64,000 nucleotides of DNA. Source: Cercis canadensis. Its lineage: Eukaryota > Streptophyta > Magnoliopsida > Fabales > Fabaceae. The translations under genes and the position numbers were made by a program. Under the pieces are notes generated by a model. The model made no database searches. It saw only the letters and a list, made by a program, of their open reading frames with translations, and was not told where the DNA came from. Positions 1 to 11,290 of this stretch are shown one piece after another. The DNA is taken from the NCBI GenBank assembly GCA_003255065.1, contig QAOA01000967.1, forward strand, positions 248,001-312,000, given 5' to 3'. Within the stretch, counting starts at the first letter, position 1. Every line of letters starts with the position of its first letter.

Positions 1-1580
1 GGGTCCCTCTGGGTCTAGAAAATCCATTCTTCTTGATGCTTTAGCGGGTCTTAAACTCCTTTAAACCTCTTCTCCCTTACCCATATCTCTAAACTCTATC
101 TATTTCTCTCTATGTCTGTAAGACTACATATATTGTGTGAAAGATATTGTGTGTTTGTGGTTTTCTGTGCCAAAACAAATGAATAGTCTCAATTGGTTGT
201 TCATGGAAAAAGCATGCCTTAAAGCTAATTTTCACAACCCAATACATACTTATATGAGTTTACAAAAGTTGAGCTCTATTCACTACTTTCAGCAAAAACA
301 GTGGAAAGAAGAGAAAAGCTCTACTTATACACAGAGGTATAATCTCAGTCATTCAACTATAAGCTTATCCATAATGAATTCATAGATAAATAAACCAAAA
401 TATAAAACATTCTTTCATAATTGCTGCGCCAAAAATTCCTTCACAGAACAAAATAGTTAATTAATTTATTACTTGGTAGAAAGTAATCAAACTAGCTTTA
501 ATATTTCTCTTATCAAATTTGTTTGGGTTTATTTCAGGACCAAGAGCCATGCAGAAATGCAAGAACAAAACCTAGATATAGTTGTGGTTACCTGTCCATG
601 ACCTGTTCCTTTGTAACTGCGTATCAATTTTGATGATCTCTTCGTGGGTATCAACGATGGAGATGTCTTGCCTAATTTGGAGATGGACCCAGAGATTTTT
701 GCCGAGTTCTCCCTTAGCGGCAAGGAGGAATCGGAGTTGACCTCATCAGTTTCAGTAGAGAATAAAGCTCATGAGACTGTGTCTAGGAAGAAAGAAGATG
801 AAGAAAAAGTTTCTTTAGATTCGGGTTCAAATATTTCTGAGTCAAGTCGAGGAGAGGAGATAGAGCAAAAAAGATGAATTTGTGGTGGTTAATCCATCGC
901 CAAAGCAAGAAAAGAATACAACAGAGAAAAGGCAAAGACACATAACAGGTCAAGAGAAAAACCCTAACTTCCAAATTGATGAGACCATAAGTAAATCTAA
1001 GCAAACAGGTAATCAATTATGTATTCACTATCCAATTCCAACGCCTACTGAAACCCAAAACAGAGACAAACAAACAAACCCAAAAAAATTTGAAATCCCT
1101 AAATTGATGATGAGATAGAAACAAACCCTAACTCACTAATACAACCTACAATCTAGATTAGAATGTTTGATGACCTTACCTGTTTGAACTGCTGGTTGAT
1201 TCGAAGAAAACTTCACAAGCTCAGAAACTCGAGCGTGCTCCAAGATTGGTGACTCACGTATGCCTTCTCTTTCAATGGGTTTCTGAAGCAAATGAACTAT
1301 GAAAGTGTGAAATGAATTCTCCCCTTTGAGTTTGCGAAAGAATGTTGCCCCCCAATGTTGAATGCACTGTTTAATGAAGGAAAAAAATCCCTTACACTAC
1401 TCGGTTGGATTGGTTTTATTCGGTTTTACTTAGTGAAAACCGAACCAACCGGTCCAAACTGAAATCTTAAATTTCAGCCATCCGATTTCGTCTACCTTTC
1501 ATCTATAACCATTGGATTGAAATCAAAATTGTCTGGTTTTGTCAAGTTGTTATGGGTTAGTCGGGTTATGAACACCCCTA
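1..1580. mobile_element. Right part of a hAT-like element carrying host sequence (left end outside window)
   Basis: The sequence ending at about 1580 reads GGTTATGAACACCCCTA. This is the inverted counterpart of the left end of the hAT element at 18952 (AGGGGTGTTCATAACCC) and resembles that element's own right end. The 200 bp before it (about 1385-1580) are rich in CGGTT/AACCG motifs, as in the subterminal part of the other element. Immediately after it, homology to the second duplicate begins, so this end marks the left border of the duplicated block in copy 1. No matching left end was found between 1 and 1500, so the element probably starts before the window. A GLK-like gene fragment lies inside it. 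Whether everything from base 1 belongs to the element is inference. Confidence 0.45.
608..1000 (+). pseudogene. GOLDEN2-LIKE (GLK) transcription factor, N-terminal exon fragment
   Basis: The reading frame through 629-877 encodes FDDLFVGINDGDVLPNLEMD followed by an acidic, Ser/Glu-rich stretch ending near SSRGEEIEQKR. This matches the N-terminal region typical of plant GLK1/GLK2, GARP-family activators of chloroplast genes. A frame change near 870 is needed to continue into DEFVVVNPSPK, a segment that in GLK proteins lies before the DNA-binding domain. The GARP Myb-like domain and the C-terminal GCT box are absent; after about 1000 the sequence no longer looks like GLK. With a frameshift, no start and no DNA-binding domain it cannot make a working factor. 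It lies next to a hAT-type end and is most simply explained as sequence captured by that element. The GLK assignment rests on recognised residues, not a search. Confidence 0.7.
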
Positions 1581-1582
1581 CT

Positions 1583-1915
1583 TGCCATCATACAGTTGCA
1601 TTATTTTCGATGCATGTGAATCACAAATAATCTTGATCTTGTTTGTCGAGCACACCAGCTCGTGCTAGAAGGCCTTAAATATATATTTCATTATAAAGGC
1701 CTTCTTCTTTTTGCCCTTTTCACTTAAAAAATTAAATTGATTTTATTTAAATTAGTTTTAAACTTTTATTTTGTTTAACTTTTAAATTTTAGTCTTCTTT
1801 GAAAATTAAGAGCTCAGCAGAGTTTTCTTTGAATTTTTGCAGGTATGATCTGCATCTCATTACTGTTATCGATGTGGAAATGTGGCTTCTATTCTGAATT
1901 TCAATGAAAATATGG
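1583..1915 (+). pseudogene. PP6-type Ser/Thr phosphatase catalytic subunit, two exon remnants (copy 1)
   Basis: The segments around 1615-1700 and 1843-1915 match, at DNA level, the two later phosphatase exons at 13709-13815 and 13949-14036. In copy 1 the first exon has lost two bases relative to copy 2, where the sequence reads [16 protein letters not shown], so the frame is broken. The second encodes a version of the YCYRCGNVASIL block characteristic of PPP-family phosphatases of the PP4/PP6 group. The catalytic N-terminal two-thirds is absent. This is a dead remnant duplicated with the downstream transporter gene. Confidence 0.65.
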
Positions 1916-3349
1916 TGAATCATCTGATACCTGTGTTACTCTAAATATATCTTCTTGATGATCTTTGTAAATATAGATTTGTTCTTATATAATATATGAT
2001 GCTATACTATATTCTCATACCCCATTATTAGAAAAATTTGAAACCTTTTTTCCTTGATCTATCAAATAGAGCTCATTCTCATATGAGAAATAAATACGGT
2101 ACTGAAAAGAAGTGAAGGTATATATCCTATTATTATTGGGAGTTGGAGACATTTATTTTTTAAAATATTTTTAAAATTCTAATGAAGCTATTAAGCGTAA
2201 GTGTGGCTGGTGGAGGGATTGTTGCTGAGCATCAAAATTAGAAAATAAATTTATATAATAGATCTGTGCATGTTAGTTTGAGGTGTTCCATTTCTAATTG
2301 ACGAGTGTGAGAGAGTGAACAATGAATTGAGTGATGCATAAGAAAGAGGAGTGTTGGTTGATTGTGTGATCTTATGGGCTGATGCTGTTGCATCTGCTTG
2401 GTAGGGTTAATAGACAGGAGTAAATGGGGGTAAGTCAGAGGTGGTGCCTAAAATGTGTTTCTCTACTGAAGACTGGTGTTTCTTCTATTTAAGGGATTTA
2501 ATTTTCATGGTTTTTTTTTTGTAATCAAAATAAATTATGTGGGATTTGTGCTGTTCTTCTGTGTGGATTTTAGTATGTATTATACTAAATAAAGAAGTTT
2601 ACATTGGTTTAAACTATAAAAACTTTAGTACGTGATTATTATATTTAAATATAAATAAAATAATTACATAGTATTTTCAATTTAATATGCCTTCAATTAT
2701 TTATGTGAAAGATTTTTCTTTTGGAAATTCCCACAGTATTAATTATTTAGCATCTGTCTATATTCCTCTGTTAATGGGGCTGCAAAGAATTATGTGTTGT
2801 CTTATGTTAATAGCATTAATAATATTCTTTTGTTTTGCAAAAATTTACAATGAATTCAAACAAATTGGAGAGCATAAAACAATTTAGTATTGTGTTCACG
2901 ACATTGATAATTAAATACTTAATCATGACTGTGGTAAAAATGTAACTCTGTTTGCTTACCATGACTTGGGCATAAAGAAAGTGAAACAAAGTGCAGATAC
3001 ATAAATAAAAGTAGGATGAGATGGCCAATCAAGAATGAATTGGCACAAAACAAAAAGTAGTTTTACGATTGACTGCTATTTTAAGTAACACCTAACAGAT
3101 GAGCATTTGGTGGATGCAAGCTGTAGATGAAGCATTAAACGGGTATGTATTACCATTTACTACTAATTGAAGGTGATATGAGAAAGGCTAGCCTGGACAG
3201 TAAGTTTAAATGGCATGCAGACTGTTCGAAGCATGAAATGTGCTAAACCTCTTGTTTCTGACGCTGTAAATAGGATACCTGCACGTGAGCCCACTTAATA
3301 TTATAAGGGGTTTGTAATTTTGGTCCCCAAGCTAGACTCTTTGCACAAA
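1916..3349. other. Upstream spacer of HAK-like copy 1
   Basis: This AT-rich DNA is highly similar to 14037-15455. It should contain the promoter and any 5' leader of the transporter. No clear TATA element or upstream coding exon could be fixed. A 66-codon ORF in it (2687-2887) is present in both duplicates but shows no recognisable protein character. Confidence 0.5.
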
Positions 3350-6300
3350 ATGGAGGAAGCAGGTGGCGGAAGGAGTAGTTTCGGTGTAGACCGGCAAGCC
3401 TTGCCAACGACAGCAGTTTTACAGTAAGCTTTTCAAAGCATAGGGATTGTTTATGGAGATATCGGAACTTCACCACTTTACGTGCTTCCCGGCGTTTTCC
3501 CTAATGGTTTCGCCCATGAAGATGACATTTTGGGAGCTCTTTCAATCATCTTCTACACCATCACTCTCTTACCTGTCGTTAAGTACGTTTTCATCGTTTT
3601 ACGGGCAACTGATAATGGCGATGGTAATTCAATTATTGTGACTTTGTGAGTTGAGTTTGCTACTGAATTGTTACTTTAATGTTTTGTTGATTGTTACATG
3701 AACGAATGCATGCATGCAGGAGGGACGTTTGCGTTGTACTCTCTTATATGCCGTTATGCGAAAGTGGGATTAATCCCCAATAATCAAGCAGAAGACGCCA
3801 ATGTGTCTAATTATAACCTCCCTTTACTGGATGAAAGGAAAAGAGGCAAGTTGGCTGAAACCATCAAGTCTTCGCTTGAGAAGAGTGAATTTGCCAAGTA
3901 CTTTCTATTGTTTATCACGATGCTTGGTACTTCCATGGTCATAGGCGATGGTGTTCTTACTCCTTGCATCTCTGGTTAGTCACGTTTTTTATTTATTTCA
4001 CACCTTTTATTTTCTTATTGTTTATTACCTTACTAAATTAAATATCTTAAAATTAATATACTTTCAATAAAATCATATGCACATTGCTAGAGTTACTTTG
4101 CTTGTTAGATCTCTATATATATTTCAAAATACATATTTTAATAACTTTATATGCCCATTGCGAAAGTTACCTTGCTATAGTTATGTAAAATTGTGAAGGA
4201 CAAGAGTTAGAAAATCGAGTTACTTTGGACCACTTATGCTGTCCTCCGTCACTTGCAAATAATTCAAACATAATAAATTATTCATTTCCTGCAGTTTTAT
4301 CTGCTGTGGGAGGGCTCAAGGAAGCTACAGCTTCAATGACAGAAGGTGTGTGCTCTTGCCCACAAGTAAAGCATAGATATAATGCTTTTAGGGGAAAGCA
4401 GTATTCTATTCAAATTTGTTAGCTATGGTTTAGTAATAAATCTTAAGTTGATGCATGTTATTTTTGTTTGTTAACAGATAAGATTGTTTGGATATCTGTA
4501 ATAATCTTGATCTTGCTGTTTGTCGTTCAAAGATTTGGGACTGATAGAGTGGGCTACGCTTTTGCTCCCATTCTCACTTTATGGTTTTTTTGTATCGGAC
4601 TCATTGGTATTTACAATTTCGTCAAGCATGATCCATCAGTTATTAAAGCATTAAACCCAAAGTTCATAGTAGACTACTTCAAGAGGAACAAGAAAGAAGC
4701 TTGGATTTCTCTTGGTGGCACAGTGCTGTCAATAACAGGTTCAAATGTGCAATTTTTTTATTTTTTTTACTTTGTGCAATTAATATTTAACCCACTAATC
4801 ATTTTTAGATTTTGCATTCATGGATTTTGTGCTGTCCTAGCCATAACCTCAAGAATGAGTGAAAATTTTTTGCAGGAGCTGAGGCGTTGTTTGCTAATGT
4901 TGGTCATTTTTCAGTAAAGTCCATACAAATAAGTATGTGTGGTTTGACATACCCAAGTATCGTATTAGCATATTTTGGACAAACAGCCTATCTCCGCAAA
5001 CATAGTGAAGATATTGCAGATGTCTTCTTCAAATCCATACCTGGTAATTGAATTTGAATGTTACTATTCACTACGTACTAATTGATTAAAGTCATGCATC
5101 AACTTTTATAAGCAAAAGAAACCCCATATATCATCCCAATTCCTAAACATGAATCACAATAGAGATCTTAATTTTGAGTTATGTGCGTGTACTTTTTGCA
5201 GGGCCTGTATATTGGCCAATGTTTGTGATTGCTGTTCTGGCAGCAGTGATAGCTTCTCAAGCCTTGATCTCTGGGACTTTTTCTATAATCCAACAATCCC
5301 TCACCCTAGGATGTTTTCCTCGTGTCAAAGTTGTACATACATCGGCCAAGTTTCCAGGACAAGTTTACATCCCTGAAATTAACTACGTCCTTATGATACT
5401 TTGTGTTGTGGTCACTGTTTGTTTCAAAAACACCATAACACTTGGGAATGCCTATGGTAATGTAACCCACTCTATTTTTATATACATGCTCAACTTAATT
5501 AATTTGTTAATGAGTGAAAGATTAATATTATTGACTATGGAAATTCTAATTAATGGGTAATTTAATTTGTGGATGCACATGCAGGCCTAGCGGTGGTGTT
5601 TGTGATGTTCCTTACGTCTTGTTTTCTCACGCTAATCATGCTCATGATATGGAAGACCAACACATTTCTGGTGCTCTTCTATGTCCTTACCATTGGCCTT
5701 GTGGAGCTTATCTATTTAAGCTCAGTTCTATACAAATTTGATCAAGGAGGTTATCTTCCTCTTGCCTTTGCTGCGGTACTAATGTTCATCATGTACGTTT
5801 GGAACGCCGTGCACCGAAAGAAGTACTATCATGAGTTGGAAAATAAGATTTCTTCAGAAACGGTTGAAAAGATTCTCACTGATACAGAGTTTTGTAGAAT
5901 ACCTGGTCTGGCCATGTTCTACTCAGAGCTTCCTCAAAGCATCCCACCCATTTTCAAGCATTATGTGGAAAATGTGCCGGCATTGCACTCCGTTCTTGTC
6001 TTTGTGTGCATCAAGTCATTACCTATTAGTAAAGTTGCCATAGAAGAGAGGTTTTCCTTTCGCCAGTTACAGCCAAAACAACTTAATGTGTTCCATTGTG
6101 TTGTAAGATATGGATACACTGATACACGCAATGACAAAGACTATCCTTTCGAAGATGTGCTAATTCACAATTTGAAGGAACATATTGCTCATGAATCTTT
6201 GATTTCCCACAAAATGCTGCAGAGTAGTAAAGGAGTCTTTGATGAAGCAAAGCAGCAGGAGAATGTGGAAAAAGAGGTTCAGGTAGTTGAGAAAGCATTT

Positions 6301-6486
6301 AACGTAGGTGTTGTTCACTTGGTTGGTGAAACTGAGGTGATTGCTGCCCAAGGAGCTTCTTTATACAAGAGGATTTTAATAGACTATTGTTACAGTTTCT
6401 TGAAGAACAACTTGAGAGATACTGACAAAGTGTTTGAAATCCCTCACAAGCGTCTAGTTAAAGTGGGAATGACGTATGAGCTTTAG
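3350..6486 (+). pseudogene. HAK5-like potassium transporter, copy 1, interrupted by a stop at codon 26
   Basis: This is a KT/HAK/KUP family potassium transporter (cluster I, HAK5-like). Exons inferred from GT/AG borders and from protein continuity are 3350-3623, 3720-3974, 4295-4345, 4478-4738, 4876-5043, 5202-5456 and 5585-6486. Joined they total 2166 bp, or 722 codons, with every phase consistent. Family marks are [50 protein letters not shown] and the terminal VGMTYEL. The third base-block of exon 1 carries TAA at 3425-3427, where copy 2 has TTA (Leu26). No other disabling change was seen. The stop sits before the first membrane segment, and no in-frame ATG follows soon after, so a normal product is unlikely unless a separate start or upstream exon exists. 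Sequencing error in a single base is an alternative. Confidence 0.88.
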
Positions 6487-7519
6487 AACATGGTATTATA
6501 GAAGATCTTTCTTGGCTAAAGCTGCAAATAAAGCTAAAATACAGAGGAGGCGTGGAGCAATCTAATAAGTGTTGATACCCAATTTTGTTTTAGTTTGATT
6601 AGACTCTATTTTTTATATTAAATCACTTTTATTTTAATTGATTTAATCATTTTTTTTTCTTTTTCCATTTATTTAGTTTGATTTCGTTTTAATGTTTTCT
6701 TAGGCTTGGCCTACTGGCCCATTTACACTATATAGGTTCAAAATTTTTATTTAATATTTACACATAAAAATAAAATAAAAAATAACAAAAAAATTCTGTT
6801 TTGTTGTAATAGGGTACACGCAATAGCCAGCGGCAGCGCCTCACCACCCGAGAATACACCAGCGGGGCACCTCACCTCTGCTCCATCTGCTATGCTGTCA
6901 AAATTCAACAAAGAAAATCAGAGTTTTTAAATTTAAATTCAAATTTTTTAATAACATTCTATGTGCTCCAAGTAGAATGCAAAGACAAGAAGAAAGGGAA
7001 GGAACCTCATTTGGGTATATTTTCTACTCACTCATTTCACATTTTTTTTATTTCTTTCAGTACTCTACTCACTAACTCTCACATTTTTTTTCTTTCTTTC
7101 AGTACTCACACCACCCACGGAGCACAAAACATGCATTCTTGCCCATTCTTTTTTTTTTTTTCCTATCTGCCTTCTGAGCGAGAGAGTGGTGGCGCCGCCT
7201 CCACCCTTTCCCACTCCCTCATTGTTTTTAGATGAGCAACAACCTAAAAAAATTTCCAAAACAAAGGAGCTACAGAGAGGAAGAACCAATCTTTCTTGCC
7301 AACGAAAAATCAAATCCATGGCAAGGTGGCTCCGTCAGTGCCGGTGGTTCCACCAAGCCCATCCCCAAATCTTATTTTTAAGAGAGAGAGAGGGTGTGAA
7401 GTTCTCACCTTAAATCTGCCACTTAGGGAAGCAGTGGCTTGTTTCTTCTTATGGGTTTCAGAGATGAGTGGAAGAGGATGAGTGCTGCACGTTTGTGTGC
7501 GACTCCCTTCTCTTTCATT
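6487..7519. other. 3' flank of copy 1 with an unoccupied hAT target site
   Basis: This non-coding DNA is homologous to 18592-18951 plus 19995-20721. At 6874-6881 it holds the sequence ACCTCTGC, uninterrupted, whereas copy 2 carries a hAT element between ACCTCTGC and ACATCTGC at the equivalent place. Short AG microsatellite runs lie near 7381-7394. I see no convincing gene; the short ORFs here are low-complexity. Confidence 0.6.
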
Positions 7520-8336
7520 GAGAAATTATTTGGTCCACAGCAGGTAGACTTCAGTTTACTCCAGCAATGGACCAAATTGCAACACATGACAAATTCGATT
7601 AACCTCTGCTTCACGCCACTTCCTCTCCTCTTCTCCTTCCGTTTCGGTTATTAACTGAAAAAAACATAAAAAGAAAAAAAAAATCTTCTCAGCTTTTCAT
7701 CCAAATAACAGAGACCGCCTATTTGTGATATAGTGCAATTACTCATACTCTACTCTAGTTTCCAGACTCTCCACCAAAGAGAAAAACTGAGAGAGACCAA
7801 AGAAACAAAATATTTCTATGTTCTCTCTCTCTCTCGTTCACTCACAGAGAAAATGAAGAGCAACATCTGTTACACCCTTCCCTTTCCCATCTCACTCTCG
7901 TCAACACCACCTTCCCCACCTCCGCCACCAAGTCCCCCTTTGCCGCCACCTTTGCTCTTCTCTCTTCCGTTGCCAAAGCTCTTCTACATTACACGGCTTC
8001 ATCCAATGTCACTGAGTTCCCCTCCATCGCAACCATTCTGCTTCAAAACCTAAATACTAATTTCCCCATTTTCGGACTCACCCACAATGTTGGCGATTTT
8101 CATGGCGGCGGTGCTCGCTAGACAGAGCTTGCAATCTTCATTAAAGACAAGCAAGAGTATGTTCTTTTCATAAAAGGCCAAAGGAGAGTTTTTTCTTTTT
8201 TTTAGTTACGAAAAAGAAGGACAAGATGAGAGGAAATGGTGTGAAGCAGAAGATAATTGAGTTTGCCACGTGTCGCAATTTAATCCACTGCTAGTGTAAA
8301 CTGAAGTCCACTGGCGGTGGATCAAATCATTTCTCC
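7520..8336. mobile_element. Pack-MULE 1 (Mutator-like, non-autonomous), copy 1
   Basis: The left 120 bp, from GAGAAATTATTTGGTCC, are the diverged reverse complement of the right 120 bp, which end GGATCAAATCATTTCTCC. The inverted ends include the matching blocks GACTTCAGTTTAC / GTAAACTGAAGTC. The element is flanked by a 9-bp direct repeat with one mismatch, TCTTTCATT (7511-7519) and TATTTCATT (8337-8345). Long inverted ends plus a 9-bp target duplication are the hallmarks of Mutator-like elements. No transposase is present. The interior carries a host-gene-like fragment (7861-8120). The same element, enlarged by later insertions, is at 25901-29318. Confidence 0.8.
7861..8120 (+). pseudogene. 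DUF579 (IRX15/GXM-like) fragment inside Pack-MULE 1, copy 1
   Basis: One frame encodes a stretch with SSVAKALLHYTASSN, then PSIATILLQ and FGLTHN. This resembles the start of the DUF579 domain of plant IRX15/glucuronoxylan methyltransferase proteins, where a basic N-terminus leads into LLHYATSN, a spacer and a FLVFGLTH-like strand. After THN the similarity stops: the conserved domain with its glycine-rich methyl-donor motifs is missing. It would be a captured 5' gene part with its leader (about 7740-7860 upstream). The frame has no complete start-to-stop structure. The family call is tentative because only about 50 residues are informative. Confidence 0.45.
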
Positions 8337-9675
8337 TATTTCATTTTCATGTTTTTCTCGTTTCCTTTATTTATTTTAATTTCCTAATTCTTACTTTTGT
8401 TGGGCTGATTGTTATTGCAACATGGGCTAGTTAATTCTTTATTTATGTTTTTTTATTGGACTAATTATTATTTAGACCCTGGACTCACCCTTTTTTTTAT
8501 TTATTTTGTTTCATTTACTATTTTGAGTTGATTGGTTTTTGGGCTTTGCTGTCATTTATTTACTTTTTTATGAGCCCATTTTGTTTTCCTTTCTTATTTA
8601 CTAGTTTGGGTTAATGTGTTCTTGAGCTTTATTATGTTTATTTGCTTCTTCGCAGCCTTGAAGTAGTGCTATTTATTTTCTTTCGGCTTTTAGGTCATTA
8701 AATTTCTGTTAACTAGTAGTGGCTGTTAAGTCCAATTTGTTTTTTCCTTGCCTTGCTGGACCAGGCCCATGAGGTGAGCTATCGGTCCAAATTACCTTTT
8801 TTATTTTCTTAGCTATTTGTTTTAGTACTATTTGGATTGGGTCTAGTATTAGTGTTAGTCTCTTTTCGGCTTGCTTTGATCAAAGGCCCACTTGTAATAT
8901 GCACATTATGTGTTGTTTACTAATTAAGTCCAATTATTATTTTCTTGAATATGTGCACGTGTTTTTATCACTTTTTGTTTATCCTATGTGCTATATTATC
9001 ATGATCTTTTTTTAGTTTTACCTTGCAAATGAAATAATTTTATTTTCAACGACAAAATAAGTTAGGAGATAATCGTGGTGACAATATTTTTTAACATTCC
9101 TAAGATGATGGGAAATTTCCTTGTTTTGTGAAAAGCACTAGTGACACTTATGAAATCTCCAATATTACTATTATTTTTATGCATTTGCAACTATTATATT
9201 TTTAAAAATATTTTTGTCTTATGTTTTTCATTTATTCTAATTTTTTAAAAGAGTTAAACATTGTCTATGGCAATAGATTGGGAGAGGATTGTGAGGATGA
9301 TCAATATCTTTACCCAATACTCCTAAGGATTTACTATATAGATTTTTCCAGAAGTACTGACAATGACTAATAATTAAAATTAATACATAAAAATATTTTT
9401 CTTATAAATAATAGATAAGAACAAATTTACAAGATCTATAACAATTTGAGCTTGTTTTAGGTTGTGTATATTGTTCCAAAAATAATGGCATTTTGTCATT
9501 CTCTCATGTCACTGTCATTTGTCACTTTTGACAATATGCACAACAAAGTGAGGCATTTAAAAGTACAAATTTTAAAACAATTTCTCAAATAAAGCATCGA
9601 TTTTATTTAACAATGCTAGATGACATAAAATTAAATTGGTAACCATTCGCTTGAACTAGCGTCATAAGGTGCAAA
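8337..9675. other. Spacer without recognised gene (copy 1)
   Basis: AT-rich DNA homologous to 29319-30631. It has many short T-runs and in-frame stops. No coding or RNA gene is visible. Confidence 0.6.
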
Positions 9676-11290
9676 CACTACAAGAAAATAGGAAATTTCT
9701 CACAAAATTTTTTCTTGTAACAAAATTTCGTGAGAAAACATCTCTAGTTCTGACAGAATTTCTCTCGAATTTTAACGGTTAGCAGTCGTCCATGAGAAAA
9801 ATTCGAGAGAATGTCCGTGAGAAAATGCATCCCATATGTCATCATTATTGTGTCCAATGTTCTCACTAACTATGTCCGTGAGAAAAATCAAAATTTCTCA
9901 CAGACTTTCTCACGGAATATTAACTTTGTGAGAAAGTCCATGAGAAATACACATCGCACCGTTTCATTTAAAATTTGATTTTAGGGTTTTTTGCCCATGA
10001 GAAATTTTGCATTTTATCTTCCTTGTGCAGCCGCAACCTCCATCTTCAAACTTTCTCCAAACTCCCTCTCCTCGATTCTCTCTTTCTTCCCGGACCTTTC
10101 TCCATCATTTTCTCTCCCTCTCCTCGGGTTTTGCAGCACATAACCTCTGAAGCCAGTTTACTAAATCTATTTTTGGATTTTTAGCTCATTGAGGTAAGTT
10201 CTACTATCCCTCTCTTGTGTATGAATTTTTATGTTTTTTCTATTGTAATTTTCTGTCAATTTCCATGAATATTATCTGTTTTAGCTGTTTAGAATGTTTA
10301 TTATTTATTTTAGATAGTATAGGAGTTATTTCGGATGTAGCTGAATAGTGTAGGTTGATGGATGAATTTGGGTAGTGAAATTGATAATGAATTTGATATC
10401 ATTTGTTAATATTAGGTAGGGTTTTTGTTATATGCTTGATGTGGAATAATTCTGGAATTTTGAATGAATTTTTTAAATGGTGTAGAATTAGTTTTGTAAT
10501 TTTGCCAATTGATATAGTGTTTTTATCTATATAGTTGTGTAATTTTTAGTTATGGAATAAAATATCATTTTGTTTTAGGTTCCTCTGTAATTCTCTGGAA
10601 TTTTGATTTCCTTGATTGTTCAAATATTAGGGGAGATTGTTGAATTTTTGGTTTATGGTTGAGTGGTTAGGGGTTTAGGGTTTGTAGTTTTGGATTTAAG
10701 GTTAGGGTTTAGGGTTATGATTTAGGGCTTAGGATTTAGAATTTAGGGTTTACGGATAAAGGTAGAGGTTAGTGTTTAGGATTTGGGGTTTAAGGTTAGG
10801 GTTTAGGGGTTTATAGTTTAAGGTTAGAATTTAGGATTTAGAGGTTCAAGGTTTAGAGTTAGGATTTAATGGTAGGGTTTAGGTTTTAGTGGTTTAGTGA
10901 TTTAGGGTTTAGAGTTTAAGGTTTAAGGTTAGGGTTAGAGTTTAAAGGTTAAGGTTAAGGTTTAGGGGTAGGGTTTGAGGTTTATAGGTTAGGGTTACGG
11001 TTTGGGATTAGGGTATAGGGTTTAGGTTTTAGGGGTTTAGTGATTTAGGAATTATGATTTGGGGTTTAGGGTTTGAGATTTGAGGTTTAAGGTTATGGTT
11101 AGGGTTTAGAGTTTAGAGTTTGGGGATCTAGGGTTAGGATTTAGGGATTAGCTAATTTATATTCTTGCTAATTTATGCTTAATTAATGATTCTTTTGTAT
11201 GATAGATGTCAGACCATCCACAACGTTCATCTCAAGTAATTGCGCCCTCAATGAGGGACAAAGGGAAGAATGTTGCTCATCCATCTTAGA
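9676..11290 (+). mobile_element. CACTA (En/Spm-type) element, copy 1, 3' truncated
   Basis: It begins with CACTACAAGAAAATAGG, the typical terminal sequence of plant CACTA elements. This is followed by a subterminal region (9690-9960) crowded with direct and inverted versions of motifs like TTTCTCACGGA and GTGAGAAA, as expected for transposase-binding repeats. The same start occurs at 30632 in copy 2, so the insertion predates the duplication. Homology runs to about 11289, where the sequence passes directly into a copia RNase H region. The right terminus and the transposase part are missing from this copy. Confidence 0.8.
10640..11150 (+). repeat. Degenerate telomere-like (TTTAGGG) repeat block inside CACTA copy 1
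   Basis: About 500 bp consist almost wholly of imperfect units such as GGTTTAGGGTTTAGG, GGTTAGGGTT and GTTTAAGGTTAGGG. These are variants of the plant telomere heptamer on the G-rich strand. Interruptions and point changes are everywhere. The equivalent block at 31600-32110 has a different detailed order, so units have been gained and lost since the duplication. It is interstitial, not a chromosome end, because ordinary element sequence continues on both sides. Confidence 0.75.

Larger units (their letters stand above)
1583..11290 (+). repeat. Segmental duplication, copy 1
   Basis: From about 1583 this block matches the block starting at 13691 in the same orientation and order: PP6 remnant, HAK-like gene, spacer, Pack-MULE, spacer, CACTA end. 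The coordinate offset is a near-constant 12105-12106 from the first transporter exon (3350) to its stop (6486), with only scattered substitutions and tiny indels, so the copies are recent. Homology on the right ends near 11290, where a copia fragment cuts the CACTA element. All large length differences between the copies are transposon insertions in copy 2. Confidence 0.9.

Noticed and set aside
2687-2887. A 66-residue ORF with a hydrophobic centre, present in both duplicates (also 14806-15006).
   Set aside because: The two copies are similar because the whole block is recently duplicated. There is no family character, and substitutions fall equally on all codon positions as far as I can see.
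10640-11150. A true telomere or chromosome end.
   Set aside because: Repeats are degenerate, the block is only 500 bp and sits inside a CACTA element with sequence continuing on both sides.
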